Shown: positions 17,986-27,214 of the stretch, piece after piece
How the letters are laid out: each line of letters starts with the position of its first letter
Position numbering within the stretch: position 1 is the stretch's first letter
Origin: Blastopirellula sediminis
Lineage (GTDB): Bacteria > Planctomycetota > Planctomycetia > Pirellulales > Pirellulaceae
Reading direction: 5' to 3'
Assembly (NCBI RefSeq): GCF_020966755.1
Contig: NZ_JAJKFT010000010.1
Location: forward strand, 1,390,720-1,454,719
Length of the DNA: 64,000 nucleotides
The notes under the pieces: generated by a model
Told to the model about the DNA's origin: nothing
Databases searched by the model: none
Seen by the model: only the letters and a program-made list of their open reading frames with translations
Program-made: the position numbers and the translations under genes

Positions 17986-18110
17986 AGGGATGCCGGCCGG
18001 GGGCGCTTCTTCGCGCGGTTGGCGCCTGAGAGCAGACGCCTAGATTCTTTCCTGCGTGCAATCGACCCGAAGTCCGTGCGCTTTGTCAATGGAAAAAGAT
18101 GAGACGGTCC

Positions 18111-18145
18111 ATCGTAGCCCGAGGCGCGAGCCGAGGGATTGTGCG
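18111..18145 (+). repeat. REPIN left arm, type A REP
   Basis: ATCGTAGCCCGAGGCGCGAG then CCGAGGGATTGTG. Faces the inverted copy at 18224-18256, giving a REPIN of about 146 bases. Confidence 0.75.
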
Positions 18146-18223
18146 TTCCATTTCCATCACCCTCTCCAATCGATCGGTTCGTCCTCTATTTTTTGTTCTT
18201 CGAAACCGATCTCGATTCTCCCA

Positions 18224-18256
18224 ACACAATCCCTCGGCTCGCGCCTCGGGCTACTA
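18224..18256 (-). repeat. REPIN right arm, type A REP
   Basis: Reverse complement of the 18111 element (CACAATCCCTCGGCTCGCGC then CTCGGGCTAC). The arms match over about 28 bases. Confidence 0.75.
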
Positions 18257-18339
18257 TTGGAGGTGGCGCTGTGGAGGTTGCTGTATGCCTGATGGCGGCG
18301 TCCAACTTCGAAATTCGCTTCTTTCGCTGCGCCGCTCCT

Positions 18340-18774
18340 CTAGTACGTCAGACCATAGCGACCGGCGTATTCCGCCATGAGCGACGACTGGAACCAATCG
18401 TCGAAGTTGGCGTATTTGCGCCGAGGCGAATAGCGATGCGCGTGATCGGCTTGATAGATTTCGCCGGAGGGATCCAGGAAGGTAAACCCTGCGAGTCCGG
18501 AGTGAATGACGACCAGGTCCGGGGACAAACCGCGGCGCCGCATCTCGGTCGTTTTGGAGTAGGCCGATTCCCCGGTGACGAGGTCGACGGCCGGGGTGAA
18601 GAAGTCCTCCGTCTCGAAGAGGGTTCCTGATCCGAATTGGCTCCAGATGGCGCGAATTCGGAGCGGAACTGGAAAGTCGAGCTCGCGCTCAAAGCGGTCG
18701 ATTTCGGCGGCGGTCGATGGTCTGCCGCAGCTAACGAGATCGGGTCGGGCGGCGACGAATTCTTCGATCGTCAT
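18340..18774 (-). CDS. SMI1/KNR4 (SUKH) family protein
   Basis: 144 residues, cytosolic. The fold signature is an N-terminal helix (TAAEIDRFERELDFPVPLRI) leading into IWSQFGSGTLF, then a mid-strand F-L-D-P segment and a C-terminal DWFQSSLMAEYAG helix. Members are often immunity proteins of polymorphic toxins, but many are orphan. Here it follows the DUF1501 gene on the same strand by 16 bases, with an AAGGG ribosome-binding site at good distance, so it is probably the last gene of that operon. No toxin gene is adjacent. Immunity function should not be assumed. Confidence 0.75.
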   Translation of the reverse strand: MTIEEFVAARPDLVSCGRPSTAAEIDRFERELDFPVPLRIRAIWSQFGSGTLFETEDFFTPAVDLVTGESAYSKTTEMRRRGLSPDLVVIHSGLAGFTFLDPSGEIYQADHAHRYSPRRKYANFDDWFQSSLMAEYAGRYGLTY

Positions 18775-18790
18775 GCTGCCGCCCTTCGGT

Positions 18791-20107
18791 TTAGAACAGC
18801 TCGTGGATCAGCTCGCCACCTTTGACCAAAGCCAGCGGTTGGTCTTGGTCGGTGACGTATTCTTCGTGCGGGTCCATCCCCAGGATTTTGCAGAAGGTGA
18901 CGAACAGATCCTGCACGCCGACCGGGCGCTCGCTGACGTGAACGCCATCTTTGTCGGTTGCGCCGATGACCTGGCCGGTTTTGACGCCGCCGCCAGAGAG
19001 ACACGTGATCCAGCCGTCCGAATAGTGCTCACGGCCGCCGTCTGGTTTGAACTTCGGCGTTCGACCGAACTCGCCCATCCAGACGACCAGCGTATCTTCG
19101 AGCATGCCGCGCTGCTCAAGATCACGCAGCAAGGTGGCGTAGGCCTGATCGATTTCGCCGGCCAGGTGCGGGTTCTCTTTCCAGCCGTTCTTGTGCGTGT
19201 CCCAACCTTGATCGCTGGTCGAGCCGGTGCTGAAGACCTCGATGAAACTGGCGCCACGTTCGACCAGGCGGCGAGCCAGCAAACAGCCTTGGCCGAAGTT
19301 GGTCCGCGTGTACTGATCGCGGAGCTGGTCCGGTTCGTCGTCGAGCTTGAAGACGTCGAGCTTCGGGCTGAGGACGAAGCGGCTAGTCCGCTGATAGATC
19401 TCTTCTTTTTCGTGGACGCGATTGGCGCCGCCGGTCGACGCGAACTGCTGATCAAACTTGGCCGAAAGAGCCAAGCGGCGCTGCAGTCGCTGCGGATCGA
19501 CGGTCGGAATCACGTCGGGGGGCAGTTCGCCGGCGACGTCGATTTTGAACGAGTCGTAGCGGGGACCAAGAACGCCGGCGTCGACGTCGCGGGTTTTGAT
19601 CCGCGGAGCGCCAATGCGGACGAACGCCGGGAGGGCGTAGCTCGAATCCCAGCGATCGCGGGCGACAACCGAGCCCCAAGTGGGATAGGGGATCGACGGG
19701 TTGATCGGGTAGCCGGTCCGGACCAGTTTGATCGCGCGGAAGTGATCGCGCTCGGTGCTGTGCATCGACCGAATCAACGCGATCTTGTCCATCACCTGGG
19801 CGGTGTGCGGCATGTGTTCCGAGATGCGGACGCCGGGCAAGTTGGTGGCGATGTCGCCGGAGGGGCCTTGGTTCGGCGAGCCGATCTTCGGATTGAACGT
19901 TTCAAACTGGCTGGGGCCGCCGTCCATCCAGAGGAGGATCATCGACTTGCCGCGCTTACGCAATTCGTCGGCCTGGGCGATCATCATGTCGCGCCACGAG
20001 AGAGCGATCGTGCCGCCGACGGCGCCGGCGCAGAGCTGCTTGAGAAACCCGCGACGATGCGAGACGCCGTCTCGGCCGGCATGCAAATTCCAAAACGGCT
20101 GAATCAT
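18791..20107 (-). CDS. DUF1501 (sulfatase-like) secreted protein
   Basis: 438 residues. The N-terminus has a twin-arginine-like motif (SHRRGFLKQLCAGAVGG), pointing to Tat export. The DUF1501 core includes SMILLWMDGGPSQFETFNPK and later GEFGRTPKFKPDGGREHY. The fold is related to alkaline phosphatase/sulfatase, though the usual formylglycine Cys motif is absent. It begins 14 bases after the DUF1549/DUF1553 gene, a pairing repeated many times in planctomycete genomes. Its biochemical role is not established; a role in extracellular or periplasmic polymer breakdown is usually assumed. Confidence 0.92.
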   Translation of the reverse strand: MIQPFWNLHAGRDGVSHRRGFLKQLCAGAVGGTIALSWRDMMIAQADELRKRGKSMILLWMDGGPSQFETFNPKIGSPNQGPSGDIATNLPGVRISEHMPHTAQVMDKIALIRSMHSTERDHFRAIKLVRTGYPINPSIPYPTWGSVVARDRWDSSYALPAFVRIGAPRIKTRDVDAGVLGPRYDSFKIDVAGELPPDVIPTVDPQRLQRRLALSAKFDQQFASTGGANRVHEKEEIYQRTSRFVLSPKLDVFKLDDEPDQLRDQYTRTNFGQGCLLARRLVERGASFIEVFSTGSTSDQGWDTHKNGWKENPHLAGEIDQAYATLLRDLEQRGMLEDTLVVWMGEFGRTPKFKPDGGREHYSDGWITCLSGGGVKTGQVIGATDKDGVHVSERPVGVQDLFVTFCKILGMDPHEEYVTDQDQPLALVKGGELIHELF

Positions 20108-20121
20108 GAATAAGCTCTCAC

Positions 20122-22245
20122 TTAGCGGCGAGTGGTGAACTCGGCCGAGTTAATCAGGCTCCAGAGCAGATCCTCGAACGCGGCGGCGCGATCGTCGACT
20201 TGCTTCAAATAGTCGCGCGAGATCTGCACGTCTTTCTCGGTGGGACGACGGCCGAGGACGTTGACGAAGAGTCGTTCGATCGCTTCGTCGTCGCTGGTAT
20301 TCTCGGCCAGGATTTGGGCCAACTTCGTACGGGCTCCTTCGTCGGCGGCGATCTGCGCTTGCAACTGACGATTGTTCATCATGAACATCGCTTGCTGCAT
20401 CGTCTGCGGACGGAACTGATCGCCGAGGGACGGGTCATAGCCGAAGGCGTCGCGAACGAGGTCTTGCGTGCTCTTCGGCGGAGGAGGGAATCGCTCTTCG
20501 CCGGTCGGTTTGCGAGCTTCTCCCTTCATGTTCGGCAGATCGATCGCGACGGCGAGCGAAGCGAAGATCTCGTCGCTCCGCATCTTCTCCGGCGCGGAGG
20601 CTTCCAACTGACCGGGATCGTCTTCTCCCTTCGGCAGCTGGCGCTGATAGGCTTGGCTGTTCAGGATCAGTCGCAACAGCGACTTGCTGTCGTACTTGTT
20701 GGCGACGAAGTGCTCGGCGACGGCGTTGTGGACTTCCGGCAGGGTCGGGAAGCCGGCCAGTTCGGTGATCTCGTCGACCGGTTCGCAGAAGGGGCGATCC
20801 ATCAGCCGATCCCAGATCCGGTTGACGTACGCTTTCGCAAAGAGGGAGTTCTCAGGAGCGACGACCCACTTGGCCAGTTCGACGCGACGATCGATATCCG
20901 GGGTGTCTTTCGCGAGCGGCTCGCCGTCGAACACCGCCGGCAGCATGATCTGCTTTGATTCGGGCATTTTGTGTTCGCCGCTCGGCTTGCTCTTCACGAC
21001 GATCTGCGTGCTGTCGTTCCAGGGAACGTCGGCCTTCGTGCGAACGAAGAAGGCCGCCATCTGGTGGAACCGCTCCTGCGGAATCGCGACGAACGGATGA
21101 TCGTGGCACTCGGCGCATTGGATCTGGGCGCCCAGGAAGATGCGGGTCGATTCGCCGGCGAGACGCGAGATGTCGGCCTGATGATAGCCAACATAGAACG
21201 CGGCCGGGTTGTCGGCGACTTTGCCGACACCGGTCAGGATGTCATAGCTGACCTCGTCCCAGCCGACGCCGTTGTTCAACTGCTCGGCGATCCATTGCTT
21301 CGGCACGTCGTACGACAGGAAGGTCAGCTCCGGCTGCGGCGTGCGATAGCTGAAGACGTCGCTCCAGTAGTTCGCCCAGTTGGCGCCGAACTCTTCGGAG
21401 GCGAGGAGGCGATCGATCAGCTTGGCTCGCTTGTCGGGCGAAGCGTCCGTGAGAAACTCGTTCCATTCCGCTTCGGTCGGAACGCGGCCGATGACATCGA
21501 TCGTTGCGCGGCGGAGGAACGTTTCGTCGTCGACCGGCGGAGTTGGGTTTGCGACATTTGCGGTCGAATCGATCAGGTCGTCGAGTTCACGCGAGGTAAG
21601 CGTTCGCAGGCCGGTCGATTCGATCCGCTCAAAGGGAGGCGCCGTCGCCAACTCTTCGGTTTGCTGTTTCGCTTTCTTGTCGCCGGGATCGACCGTCTTG
21701 GCGACGAACTTTTCGAGCTTCGGCAGATCCTTCACCGCGACCAGCAGTACGGCGTCGGCGATGATGATGCCATTGGGATCGTCGTTGGTGATTTTGACGA
21801 CCGCTTTTTCGTCCGAGGGGAAGTGATACTTACCGAGCGATTGAAACGACGCGGGGCCCTTGGGGCCGGGACGTTGATTCAAGCGTTGCCGAGATTCGCC
21901 ATTCTGATGTTGGATGATGATCGGGGCTTGTTCGGCCCGATTGGGACCGCCGTTGAAGGCGAGGAAGACTTCGTATTCGCCGGCTTCGGGAACGACGGTG
22001 GCGAAGGTGAGCGACTTCGATTCTTTGCTGTCGGGCATCGCCGACGTGCCGCTATGAACATAGCCTTGGCCGACGTAGGGAGCGGTATGTTTCGAATCGT
22101 GCCAGGCGCCTTCTTTGACTGCGACCGCATCGTCGAGCAGGATGCCAGGGAGCTTGGAGACGTCAAGAACGTCCGCCGCGGAGGCAAGTTGCGGACCGGC
22201 CAGGCAAGCCGAAAGCAGCACAAGAGCGAAACGACGCAGCGCCAT
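20122..22245 (-). CDS. DUF1549/DUF1553 secreted protein with golvesin-like N-terminus
   Basis: 707 residues. Signal peptide (LALVLLSACLAGPQLASA-like). Residues about 30-155 look like the golvesin/xanthan-lyase CBM-like beta-sandwich (PYVGQGYVHSGTS...EYEVFLAFNGGPNRA...NGIIIADAVLLV). DUF1549 follows at about 220-430 with the haem- or metal-type motif CAECHDHPF. DUF1553 runs about 460-700 (VNRIWDRLMDRPFCEPVDE; FMMNNRQLQAQI). First gene of the DUF1549-DUF1501-SUKH operon. The CxxCH suggests a c-type haem; electron transfer is an inference. Confidence 0.92.
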   Translation of the reverse strand: MALRRFALVLLSACLAGPQLASAADVLDVSKLPGILLDDAVAVKEGAWHDSKHTAPYVGQGYVHSGTSAMPDSKESKSLTFATVVPEAGEYEVFLAFNGGPNRAEQAPIIIQHQNGESRQRLNQRPGPKGPASFQSLGKYHFPSDEKAVVKITNDDPNGIIIADAVLLVAVKDLPKLEKFVAKTVDPGDKKAKQQTEELATAPPFERIESTGLRTLTSRELDDLIDSTANVANPTPPVDDETFLRRATIDVIGRVPTEAEWNEFLTDASPDKRAKLIDRLLASEEFGANWANYWSDVFSYRTPQPELTFLSYDVPKQWIAEQLNNGVGWDEVSYDILTGVGKVADNPAAFYVGYHQADISRLAGESTRIFLGAQIQCAECHDHPFVAIPQERFHQMAAFFVRTKADVPWNDSTQIVVKSKPSGEHKMPESKQIMLPAVFDGEPLAKDTPDIDRRVELAKWVVAPENSLFAKAYVNRIWDRLMDRPFCEPVDEITELAGFPTLPEVHNAVAEHFVANKYDSKSLLRLILNSQAYQRQLPKGEDDPGQLEASAPEKMRSDEIFASLAVAIDLPNMKGEARKPTGEERFPPPPKSTQDLVRDAFGYDPSLGDQFRPQTMQQAMFMMNNRQLQAQIAADEGARTKLAQILAENTSDDEAIERLFVNVLGRRPTEKDVQISRDYLKQVDDRAAAFEDLLWSLINSAEFTTRR

Positions 22246-22528
22246 GTCGGTGCACCTAGGTAGGAGTAAAGGTGGCGATGGGAGGCGAGACCCTTCGGCA
22301 GGGAAGAGCGGAGTCGAATTTACCCAATCCAGTGGGCTGGGTCAACAAAAACCTTGTTTTTGCGAGTTATTGCGCTTCGTCAGCTGATTATAGTGGTGGA
22401 TAGATTCGCATAGGAACCTTTTTCCCGCCAGTTCGCTAGTTTGCGTCGCGCTTTGGCTCCGGCTACGATAAGACCGCAAATCGCCCTCTCACCCTTCCAA
22501 TTTGTCGCCCCTGTTTGGATTCGCCCCT

Positions 22529-23536
22529 ATGAGCGTCACTCGCCGAACCGTTCTCGCCCTCGGGATGCTAGCCCTCGTTTCCACTCCTCTGTTTGCCGAA
22601 ACGCCGAAGTCGATCGGTAAGATCGAACGGCTTGATCCGGCGATCAACAAATTGATACCGGCCGACTCGGTGATCGAGGTGTTGGCCGACGGATTCGATT
22701 GGAGCGAAGGCCCGGTCTGGGTTCCGCAAGGAGAGTACGCCCTGTTCAGCGACATCCCGCCGAACCGAATCATGAAGTGGAAGGAAGGGGAAGGGATCAG
22801 CATTTTCATGGAGCCGAGCGGTTATACCGGCAAGGCGCCGTTCACCGGCAAAGAGCCGGGTACCAACGGCTTGGCGCTGAACGCCAAAGGTGAGCTGACC
22901 GCATGCTGCCATGGCGATCGGAACCTGGTGAAGTTCGTCGACGGCAAGCGCGTGGTGCTGGCCGACAAATACGACGGCAAGCGTTTCAACAGCCCGAACG
23001 ATTTGGTGATTCACAGCAGCGGCGACATCTACTTCACCGATCCGCCGTACGGCCTGCCGAAGAACTTCGATGATCCGGGCCGCGAGCAAGATTGGTGCGG
23101 CGTCTATCGCTTGAAGAAAGATGGCACGGTTGATCTGGTGACGAGCAAGCAAACCCGTCCGAACGGCGTCGGGCTGTCGCCTGATGAAAAGACGTTGTAC
23201 GTCGCCCAAAGCGATCCGCAAGCGGCGACCATTACCCGCTATCCGCTGAACGCTGACGGCAGCGTCGGCGAAGGGACGGTCTTCTACGATGGGACCAGCC
23301 AGGTCGGCAAGGTGAAGGGTCTGCCTGACGGCATGGCGGTCGACGCGACCGGCAACATCTGGGCGACCGGCCCGGGCGGCGTGCTGGTCTTCACTCCGGA
23401 AGGAAAGCAGATCGGTTTGCTCAACACCGGCGAAGCGACCGCCAACTGCACCTTCGGCGCAGACGGATATTTGTATATTACTGCCGACATGTATTTCTGC
23501 CGCGTGAAGACGAACGTGAGCGGAATTAAGAAGTAA
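22529..23536 (+). CDS. SMP-30/gluconolactonase (LRE) family secreted protein
   Basis: 335 residues. Signal peptide RRTVLALGMLALVSTPLFA. The six-bladed beta-propeller of the SMP-30 family is evident: FDWSEGPVWVPQGEYALFSD, KEPGTNGLALNAKGELTACCHGDRN, GKRFNSPNDLVIHSSGDIYFTDPPYG and RPNGVGLSPDEKTLYVAQSD, with the metal ligands Glu (SEGP), Asn (SPND) and Asp (SPDE) preserved. Predicted to hydrolyse sugar lactones in the periplasm. ATG 22529 chosen over TTG 22502 because the signal peptide starts there. Single gene, with its own terminal REP repeat after the stop. Confidence 0.9.
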   Translation: MSVTRRTVLALGMLALVSTPLFAETPKSIGKIERLDPAINKLIPADSVIEVLADGFDWSEGPVWVPQGEYALFSDIPPNRIMKWKEGEGISIFMEPSGYTGKAPFTGKEPGTNGLALNAKGELTACCHGDRNLVKFVDGKRVVLADKYDGKRFNSPNDLVIHSSGDIYFTDPPYGLPKNFDDPGREQDWCGVYRLKKDGTVDLVTSKQTRPNGVGLSPDEKTLYVAQSDPQAATITRYPLNADGSVGEGTVFYDGTSQVGKVKGLPDGMAVDATGNIWATGPGGVLVFTPEGKQIGLLNTGEATANCTFGADGYLYITADMYFCRVKTNVSGIKK

Positions 23537-23570
23537 GAGGAGTTAATCCTGTCGACGCGCCCGGGCGATC

Positions 23571-23602
23571 GTAGCCCGAGGCGCGAGCCGAGGGACTGCG
23601 GC
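23571..23602 (+). repeat. REP-like element, type A, single
   Basis: GTAGCCCGAGGCGCGAGCCG then AGGGACTGCGG. Lies 35 bases after the SMP-30 stop. No inverted partner within 200 bases. Confidence 0.7.
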
Positions 23603-23610
23603 CGCAAGAA

Positions 23611-23706
23611 CGGTAGGGCAGGCCAAGCCTGCCGAAGGCAAACGGTAAGTTTTACGGCGTCTGCGGCGCTGGTAAAAAAGAACGGCAGGCACGGCCTGCC
23701 CTACGA
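23611..23706. repeat. Second palindromic repeat family, inverted pair
   Basis: CGGTAGGGCAGGCCAAGCCT then GCCG at 23611-23634, and its reverse complement with CACGG in place of CTTGG at 23681-23706 (ACGGCAGGC, then CTGCCCTACG). The arms are about 24 bases and the loop about 45. Structurally REPIN-like but unrelated in sequence to types A and B. Confidence 0.65.
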
Positions 23707-23822
23707 GATTTCCCCCACTAGATTTGTTCGCATTCGCCGCCGGCTGCCGCTAAAATGTACCTGCTGCAGCTATTGTTTTTCCAATGCGGATGTCACGAGT
23801 TTGCGTGACCGATTCCTTTCGT

Positions 23823-24200
23823 ATGGCAAGTACGATGAGTGATTCGAAACTCACGGATGATGAAATCCTGAATTTAGTCGGAACTCCCACGACGATCGAG
23901 TTTGGTTCGGCGCCTGAGGGGCCGGAAGATCGGCGGCGGGAAAAGTTCTACCAGCAAGTCGCCGAGTGTCTTGGGCACCAGGTCGATATCGCGAACCTGC
24001 GCGATGAGTTCGACAAAGAACGCGCTACGCCGGAGTTTCTGGCGGCGGTCGACGCGTTTCTCGACAGCGCGACCGAAGCGCACGAGTGCTGGACCTTCTG
24101 CTCGCCCCAAACCGCATGGCGCGATCTGGCCGGTTGCGGCGGTTACGCGCTGGTGATCGTGGGGCACGTGACGAACGTGTTGATTACGATTCAGAATTGA
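23823..24200 (+). CDS. Hypothetical acidic cytosolic protein
   Basis: About 125 residues with no recognised family. Acidic and helical (DDEILNLVGTPTTIEFGSA; RREKFYQQVAECLGHQVDIA), with a Gly/Ala-rich end (CGGYALVIVGHVTNVLITIQN). No signal or membrane segment. Start uncertain: ATG at 23784, 23823 or 23835, none with a clear ribosome-binding site. It heads a run of three small same-strand genes, followed by a TPR-like and a SUKH protein. Confidence 0.55.
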   Translation: MASTMSDSKLTDDEILNLVGTPTTIEFGSAPEGPEDRRREKFYQQVAECLGHQVDIANLRDEFDKERATPEFLAAVDAFLDSATEAHECWTFCSPQTAWRDLAGCGGYALVIVGHVTNVLITIQN

Positions 24201-24355
24201 GTGAGTCGCGGCGCATCCTTTGGGACCGGCCGCAGCGTCTTCTCCCTATTGGCGGGGGGAGCATTGGGGCGACATGGGCAAAACGGACGGCGGTGTGATA
24301 CAATTGCCGGCGCTATCAAACCCCCCAAGACTTGTACCTTCGCCCGGAAGCTGAA

Positions 24356-24802
24356 ATGTCGGATTTGGATGATTTCCTTTACGAGCAAGTCACCGAACTG
24401 AGCCAGGAAGGGAACGTGCTGTTTGACGACGGCGACCTTGACGCGGCGATGGCGAAATTCGACGCCGCGTGGGGGTTGTTGCCGGAACCGAAAAACCAGT
24501 GGGAAGCGGCTCTCTGGCTGCTAGCAGCGAAGGGGGACGTCTATTTCGCTCGGCAGCAGTACGCTGAGGTGGTCGACGCTATGATGCGGGCCGCGATGTG
24601 CCCCGATGGGCTCGGAAACCCCTTCATCCACCTGCGGCTTGGCCAGGCCTACTGGGAACTTGGCGATAAGTCGCGTGCTGGCAACGAGCTTACGATGGCG
24701 TACATGGCCGCCGGCGCCGATATATTCGAAGACGAGGACCCAAAGTACCTCGATTACCTAAAAACGATCTTGCAACCGCCGGTCGGACAAGACACGCTGT
24801 AA
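24356..24802 (+). CDS. Small tetratricopeptide-like protein
   Basis: 148 residues, cytosolic, all helical. Three TPR-type helix pairs are visible (VTELSQEGNVLFDDGDLDAA; AALWLLAAKGDVYFARQQYAEV; PFIHLRLGQAYWELGDKSRAG), with conserved Gly/Ala/Tyr positions. The ATG at 24356 begins MSDLDDFLYEQ; a TTG 24 bases upstream is less likely. A SUKH gene follows 42 bases later. TPR genes of this size beside SUKH genes are common in immunity-gene clusters, but no toxin is present here. Confidence 0.65.
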   Translation: MSDLDDFLYEQVTELSQEGNVLFDDGDLDAAMAKFDAAWGLLPEPKNQWEAALWLLAAKGDVYFARQQYAEVVDAMMRAAMCPDGLGNPFIHLRLGQAYWELGDKSRAGNELTMAYMAAGADIFEDEDPKYLDYLKTILQPPVGQDTL

Positions 24803-24844
24803 TCTTTCCTCCACAAACTAGATAGGACGATTTTTCTACCAGCC

Positions 24845-25375
24845 ATGAACATTCAATCATGGGGCTCCGCCGTAAAGCGATTGCTCGGAGAGCTGCAAGA
24901 CATTGATTTTGGTACTCCCCTGGGCGAAAACGTCCTTCACGAGCCGCAGCCGGCCGATGACGTGCAGAAGTGCATTGATCAAATCGGCCTGCAAGACGGG
25001 AAAAAGCTGGCCGAATTCTATACCTACTGCGACGGCTTGAGCTGGCCTGATGTGCATGTCGGGTATTTCATTTCGCCAATCGCTCGGCTTGCTGAAGTGC
25101 AAAACGGCGATCCAACCACGATCGTCGGCGGCTCGAACGCCGGCGACGTGCAACTGATCGGCAGCGACGGCGGCGGACGCTTGTTCGTCATGCGGAAGGA
25201 AGAGCAGGACGTGCTGGTCCTCCCTCCCGGTGAGATCGTCGACGGCAAGTACGACGACTCGGCGGAACGTTCGATCTGGGTGGCGATCGACCTGAAGACC
25301 TTCCTGGTCATGCTGCATGACGACTTGAAGGCGTTCGTCCTCGATACGCCCGACCACAGCTTCCTGGGAAGCTAA
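24845..25375 (+). CDS. SMI1/KNR4 (SUKH) family protein
   Basis: 176 residues. SUKH signature: helix QPADDVQKCIDQIGLQDGKK, then LAEFYTYCDGLSW, the IARLAEVQNGD strand and the IGSDGGGRLFVMRKEE core. The DGLSW motif in the place of the usual G-x-x-F-x-x-Y is typical of one SUKH subgroup. No signal peptide. It ends the three-gene cluster starting at 23823. A second SUKH gene lies 6 kb away at 18340. Confidence 0.75.
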   Translation: MNIQSWGSAVKRLLGELQDIDFGTPLGENVLHEPQPADDVQKCIDQIGLQDGKKLAEFYTYCDGLSWPDVHVGYFISPIARLAEVQNGDPTTIVGGSNAGDVQLIGSDGGGRLFVMRKEEQDVLVLPPGEIVDGKYDDSAERSIWVAIDLKTFLVMLHDDLKAFVLDTPDHSFLGS

Positions 25376-25561
25376 TTCGAGCCCCAGATCTCGCTCGGTG
25401 GGCGAAAAGAACGCCTGCGGGGGAGCAACGACCGTCATTTCCGCTTCGTTCCGGCGTCTTGTAGCCGGGTTCTAAGCTCACTCTACATGGGGGATTCCGC
25501 AATTTTAGCGCAATCCTCCGCTTGTTCATTTGGCGCAAGCTACGTTCCTTCAAGTAGTTTT

Positions 25562-25600
25562 CCCTTTCCAAGGGCGCCGCGAAAGCGACTTGGGAAAGGG
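25562..25600. other. Stem-loop in the leader of the chemotaxis receptor gene
   Basis: CCCTTTCCAAG (25562-25572) pairs with CTTGGGAAAGGG (25589-25600), one bulged G. Located 49 bases before the receptor start. No T-tract on either strand, so not a plain terminator. Confidence 0.45.
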
Positions 25601-25648
25601 GCGTTCGATGAACTCTATGGGTAATGAGTGCGCGGAATGATTGGGGCG

Positions 25649-27214
25649 ATGCATTTGAACCTGCCGGAACTGGATCAGGACGAACGAAACGAATTTGCGC
25701 GACGTCAACGTGAGTTAGACGGGCGCGTGAACAAGTTGTTTGCGGTCTTGTTGCTCGTCCAGTGCGTGATCTCGGTCGCACTCGCCTTCTGGCTGACTCC
25801 GCTGACCTGGAGCGGCGCCGAAAGCAACGTCCATGCCCACGTCTGGGGAAGCATTTTGCTGGGCGGTTTGCTTGGCGTCTTTCCGGCTTACCTCGGTTGG
25901 TTTCATTCGCAGCATACGGCGACGCGGTATGTGATCTCAGCCGCGCAGGTCGGGTTCTCAGGCTTGCTGATTCATATTGCCGGCGGCCGTTCGGAGATGC
26001 ACTTTCACGTCTTCGCGTCGCTCGCGTTCCTCACGCTCTATCGCGATCCCTGGACGATCGTGCTGGCGACCGTCGTCGTTGCGGTCGATCACCTGGGACG
26101 TGCGATCTTTTGGCCGCAGTCGATCTTCGGCGTTTCCGATCCGGCGGTGATGCGAGCGCTGGAGCATGCGATGTGGGTGATCATTGAGGATGCGGTCCTC
26201 TTGGTCGGCATAGCCCAGGCTCGTCGCGAAGCGGCTGAAGCGGTGAAGCAGCATATCTCGGTCGATCGTTCGCACGAAACGCTTCGCAGCGCCATCGACG
26301 ATCTGCGTCCGGTCCTCGACAAAGCGGCTCACGGCGACTTGAGCGCCAACGTTCCGGCGATCAATGATCCGCTGGTCCGTCGCCTGGGAGACGACTTCCA
26401 GCAGACGCTCGACTCGTGGAAGCAAGTGATTGTGAAGGTCTCCGGCACCGTCCGCGACGTCACCAACAGTTCGTCGACGCTGCAGGAAAGCTCGAGCCAA
26501 TTGGCGGCCGGCATTCGCGATCAGGCGACCGCGTTCGCCGCGATCGAACAATCGCTGACGTCGCTGAGCCAATCGATTCAAGACATTCGCCAACGGAGCG
26601 AAGAAGTGGGACGTTCGGCCGGCGAAGCGTCGCAAGTCGCCAAGCAGGGCGAACTGGCGCTGCAAGAATCGGAACGCTCGATGCAGGACATTCAAAACAG
26701 CTCCAGCGCCATGGCGGCGGCGATCAGCGTGATTCAGGATCTGGCCGAGCAAACCAATCTGCTCGCGTTGAATGCGACGATCGAAGCGGCCCGCGCCGGC
26801 GAGGCCGGTAAGGGTTTCGCCGTGGTCGCCGGCGAAGTGAAGCAGCTGGCCCAGCGCAGCAACGAGAGCGCCGACGAAATCAACAAGCTGATCGTCGAGT
26901 CGCAGCGCCGCGTGAAAGACGGCGTGACCGCTGGCGAAAAGACCGGCGCCTACTTCCGCGAAATCTGCGAAGCGGTTCAAGCGTCGCAAGGAGAGATGAG
27001 CGAAATCATCTCGGTCACGCAAAGCCAATCGCAAGTCGCGCGACAGCTGGAAGCGGAACTGGAACGCCTGCGTCAGATCAGCAACCAAAACCAGTCGAGC
27101 GGCAATCAGCTGTCGAGCGAAGGAGACCAACTGGACTCGCTGGCCCAGATGCTCAACGAGTGCGTCGCGATCTTCAAGACCGGGGAGCAAGGTTCGCTAA
27201 CGACGGCGCTCTAA
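25649..27214 (+). CDS. Methyl-accepting chemotaxis protein with polytopic membrane sensor
   Basis: 521 residues. The first ~200 residues hold about five hydrophobic segments ([57 protein letters not shown]) with a conserved His-x-Phe-His (MHFHVF) and [14 protein letters not shown], instead of the usual periplasmic dCache or 4HB ligand domain. Residues ~230-500 are coiled-coil: a HAMP-like stretch, then the signalling hairpin [20 protein letters not shown] near residue 365. The C-terminal methylation/adaptation end is short, with no pentapeptide. ATG 25649 is one of three candidate starts (GTG 25628, ATG 25637). Its ligand is not obvious; a membrane-buried or gas/haem-type signal is possible. 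Confidence 0.85.
   Translation: MHLNLPELDQDERNEFARRQRELDGRVNKLFAVLLLVQCVISVALAFWLTPLTWSGAESNVHAHVWGSILLGGLLGVFPAYLGWFHSQHTATRYVISAAQVGFSGLLIHIAGGRSEMHFHVFASLAFLTLYRDPWTIVLATVVVAVDHLGRAIFWPQSIFGVSDPAVMRALEHAMWVIIEDAVLLVGIAQARREAAEAVKQHISVDRSHETLRSAIDDLRPVLDKAAHGDLSANVPAINDPLVRRLGDDFQQTLDSWKQVIVKVSGTVRDVTNSSSTLQESSSQLAAGIRDQATAFAAIEQSLTSLSQSIQDIRQRSEEVGRSAGEASQVAKQGELALQESERSMQDIQNSSSAMAAAISVIQDLAEQTNLLALNATIEAARAGEAGKGFAVVAGEVKQLAQRSNESADEINKLIVESQRRVKDGVTAGEKTGAYFREICEAVQASQGEMSEIISVTQSQSQVARQLEAELERLRQISNQNQSSGNQLSSEGDQLDSLAQMLNECVAIFKTGEQGSLTTAL

Larger units (their letters stand above)
17729..18339. other. 611-base intergenic region with repeats
   Basis: Holds a type B REP (17736), a degenerate triple repeat rich in GGACCGGACC (17782-17985) and an inverted pair of type A REPs (18111 and 18224). 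No coding frame of convincing composition was seen. Confidence 0.6.

Noticed and set aside
18575-20113. 512-codon plus-strand frame opposite the DUF1501 and SUKH genes
   Set aside because: No recognisable motif, while both minus-strand genes show clear family signatures and tight operon spacing.
20971-22263. 430-codon plus-strand frame opposite the DUF1549 gene
   Set aside because: Arg/Gly-rich shadow; no start signal and no family.
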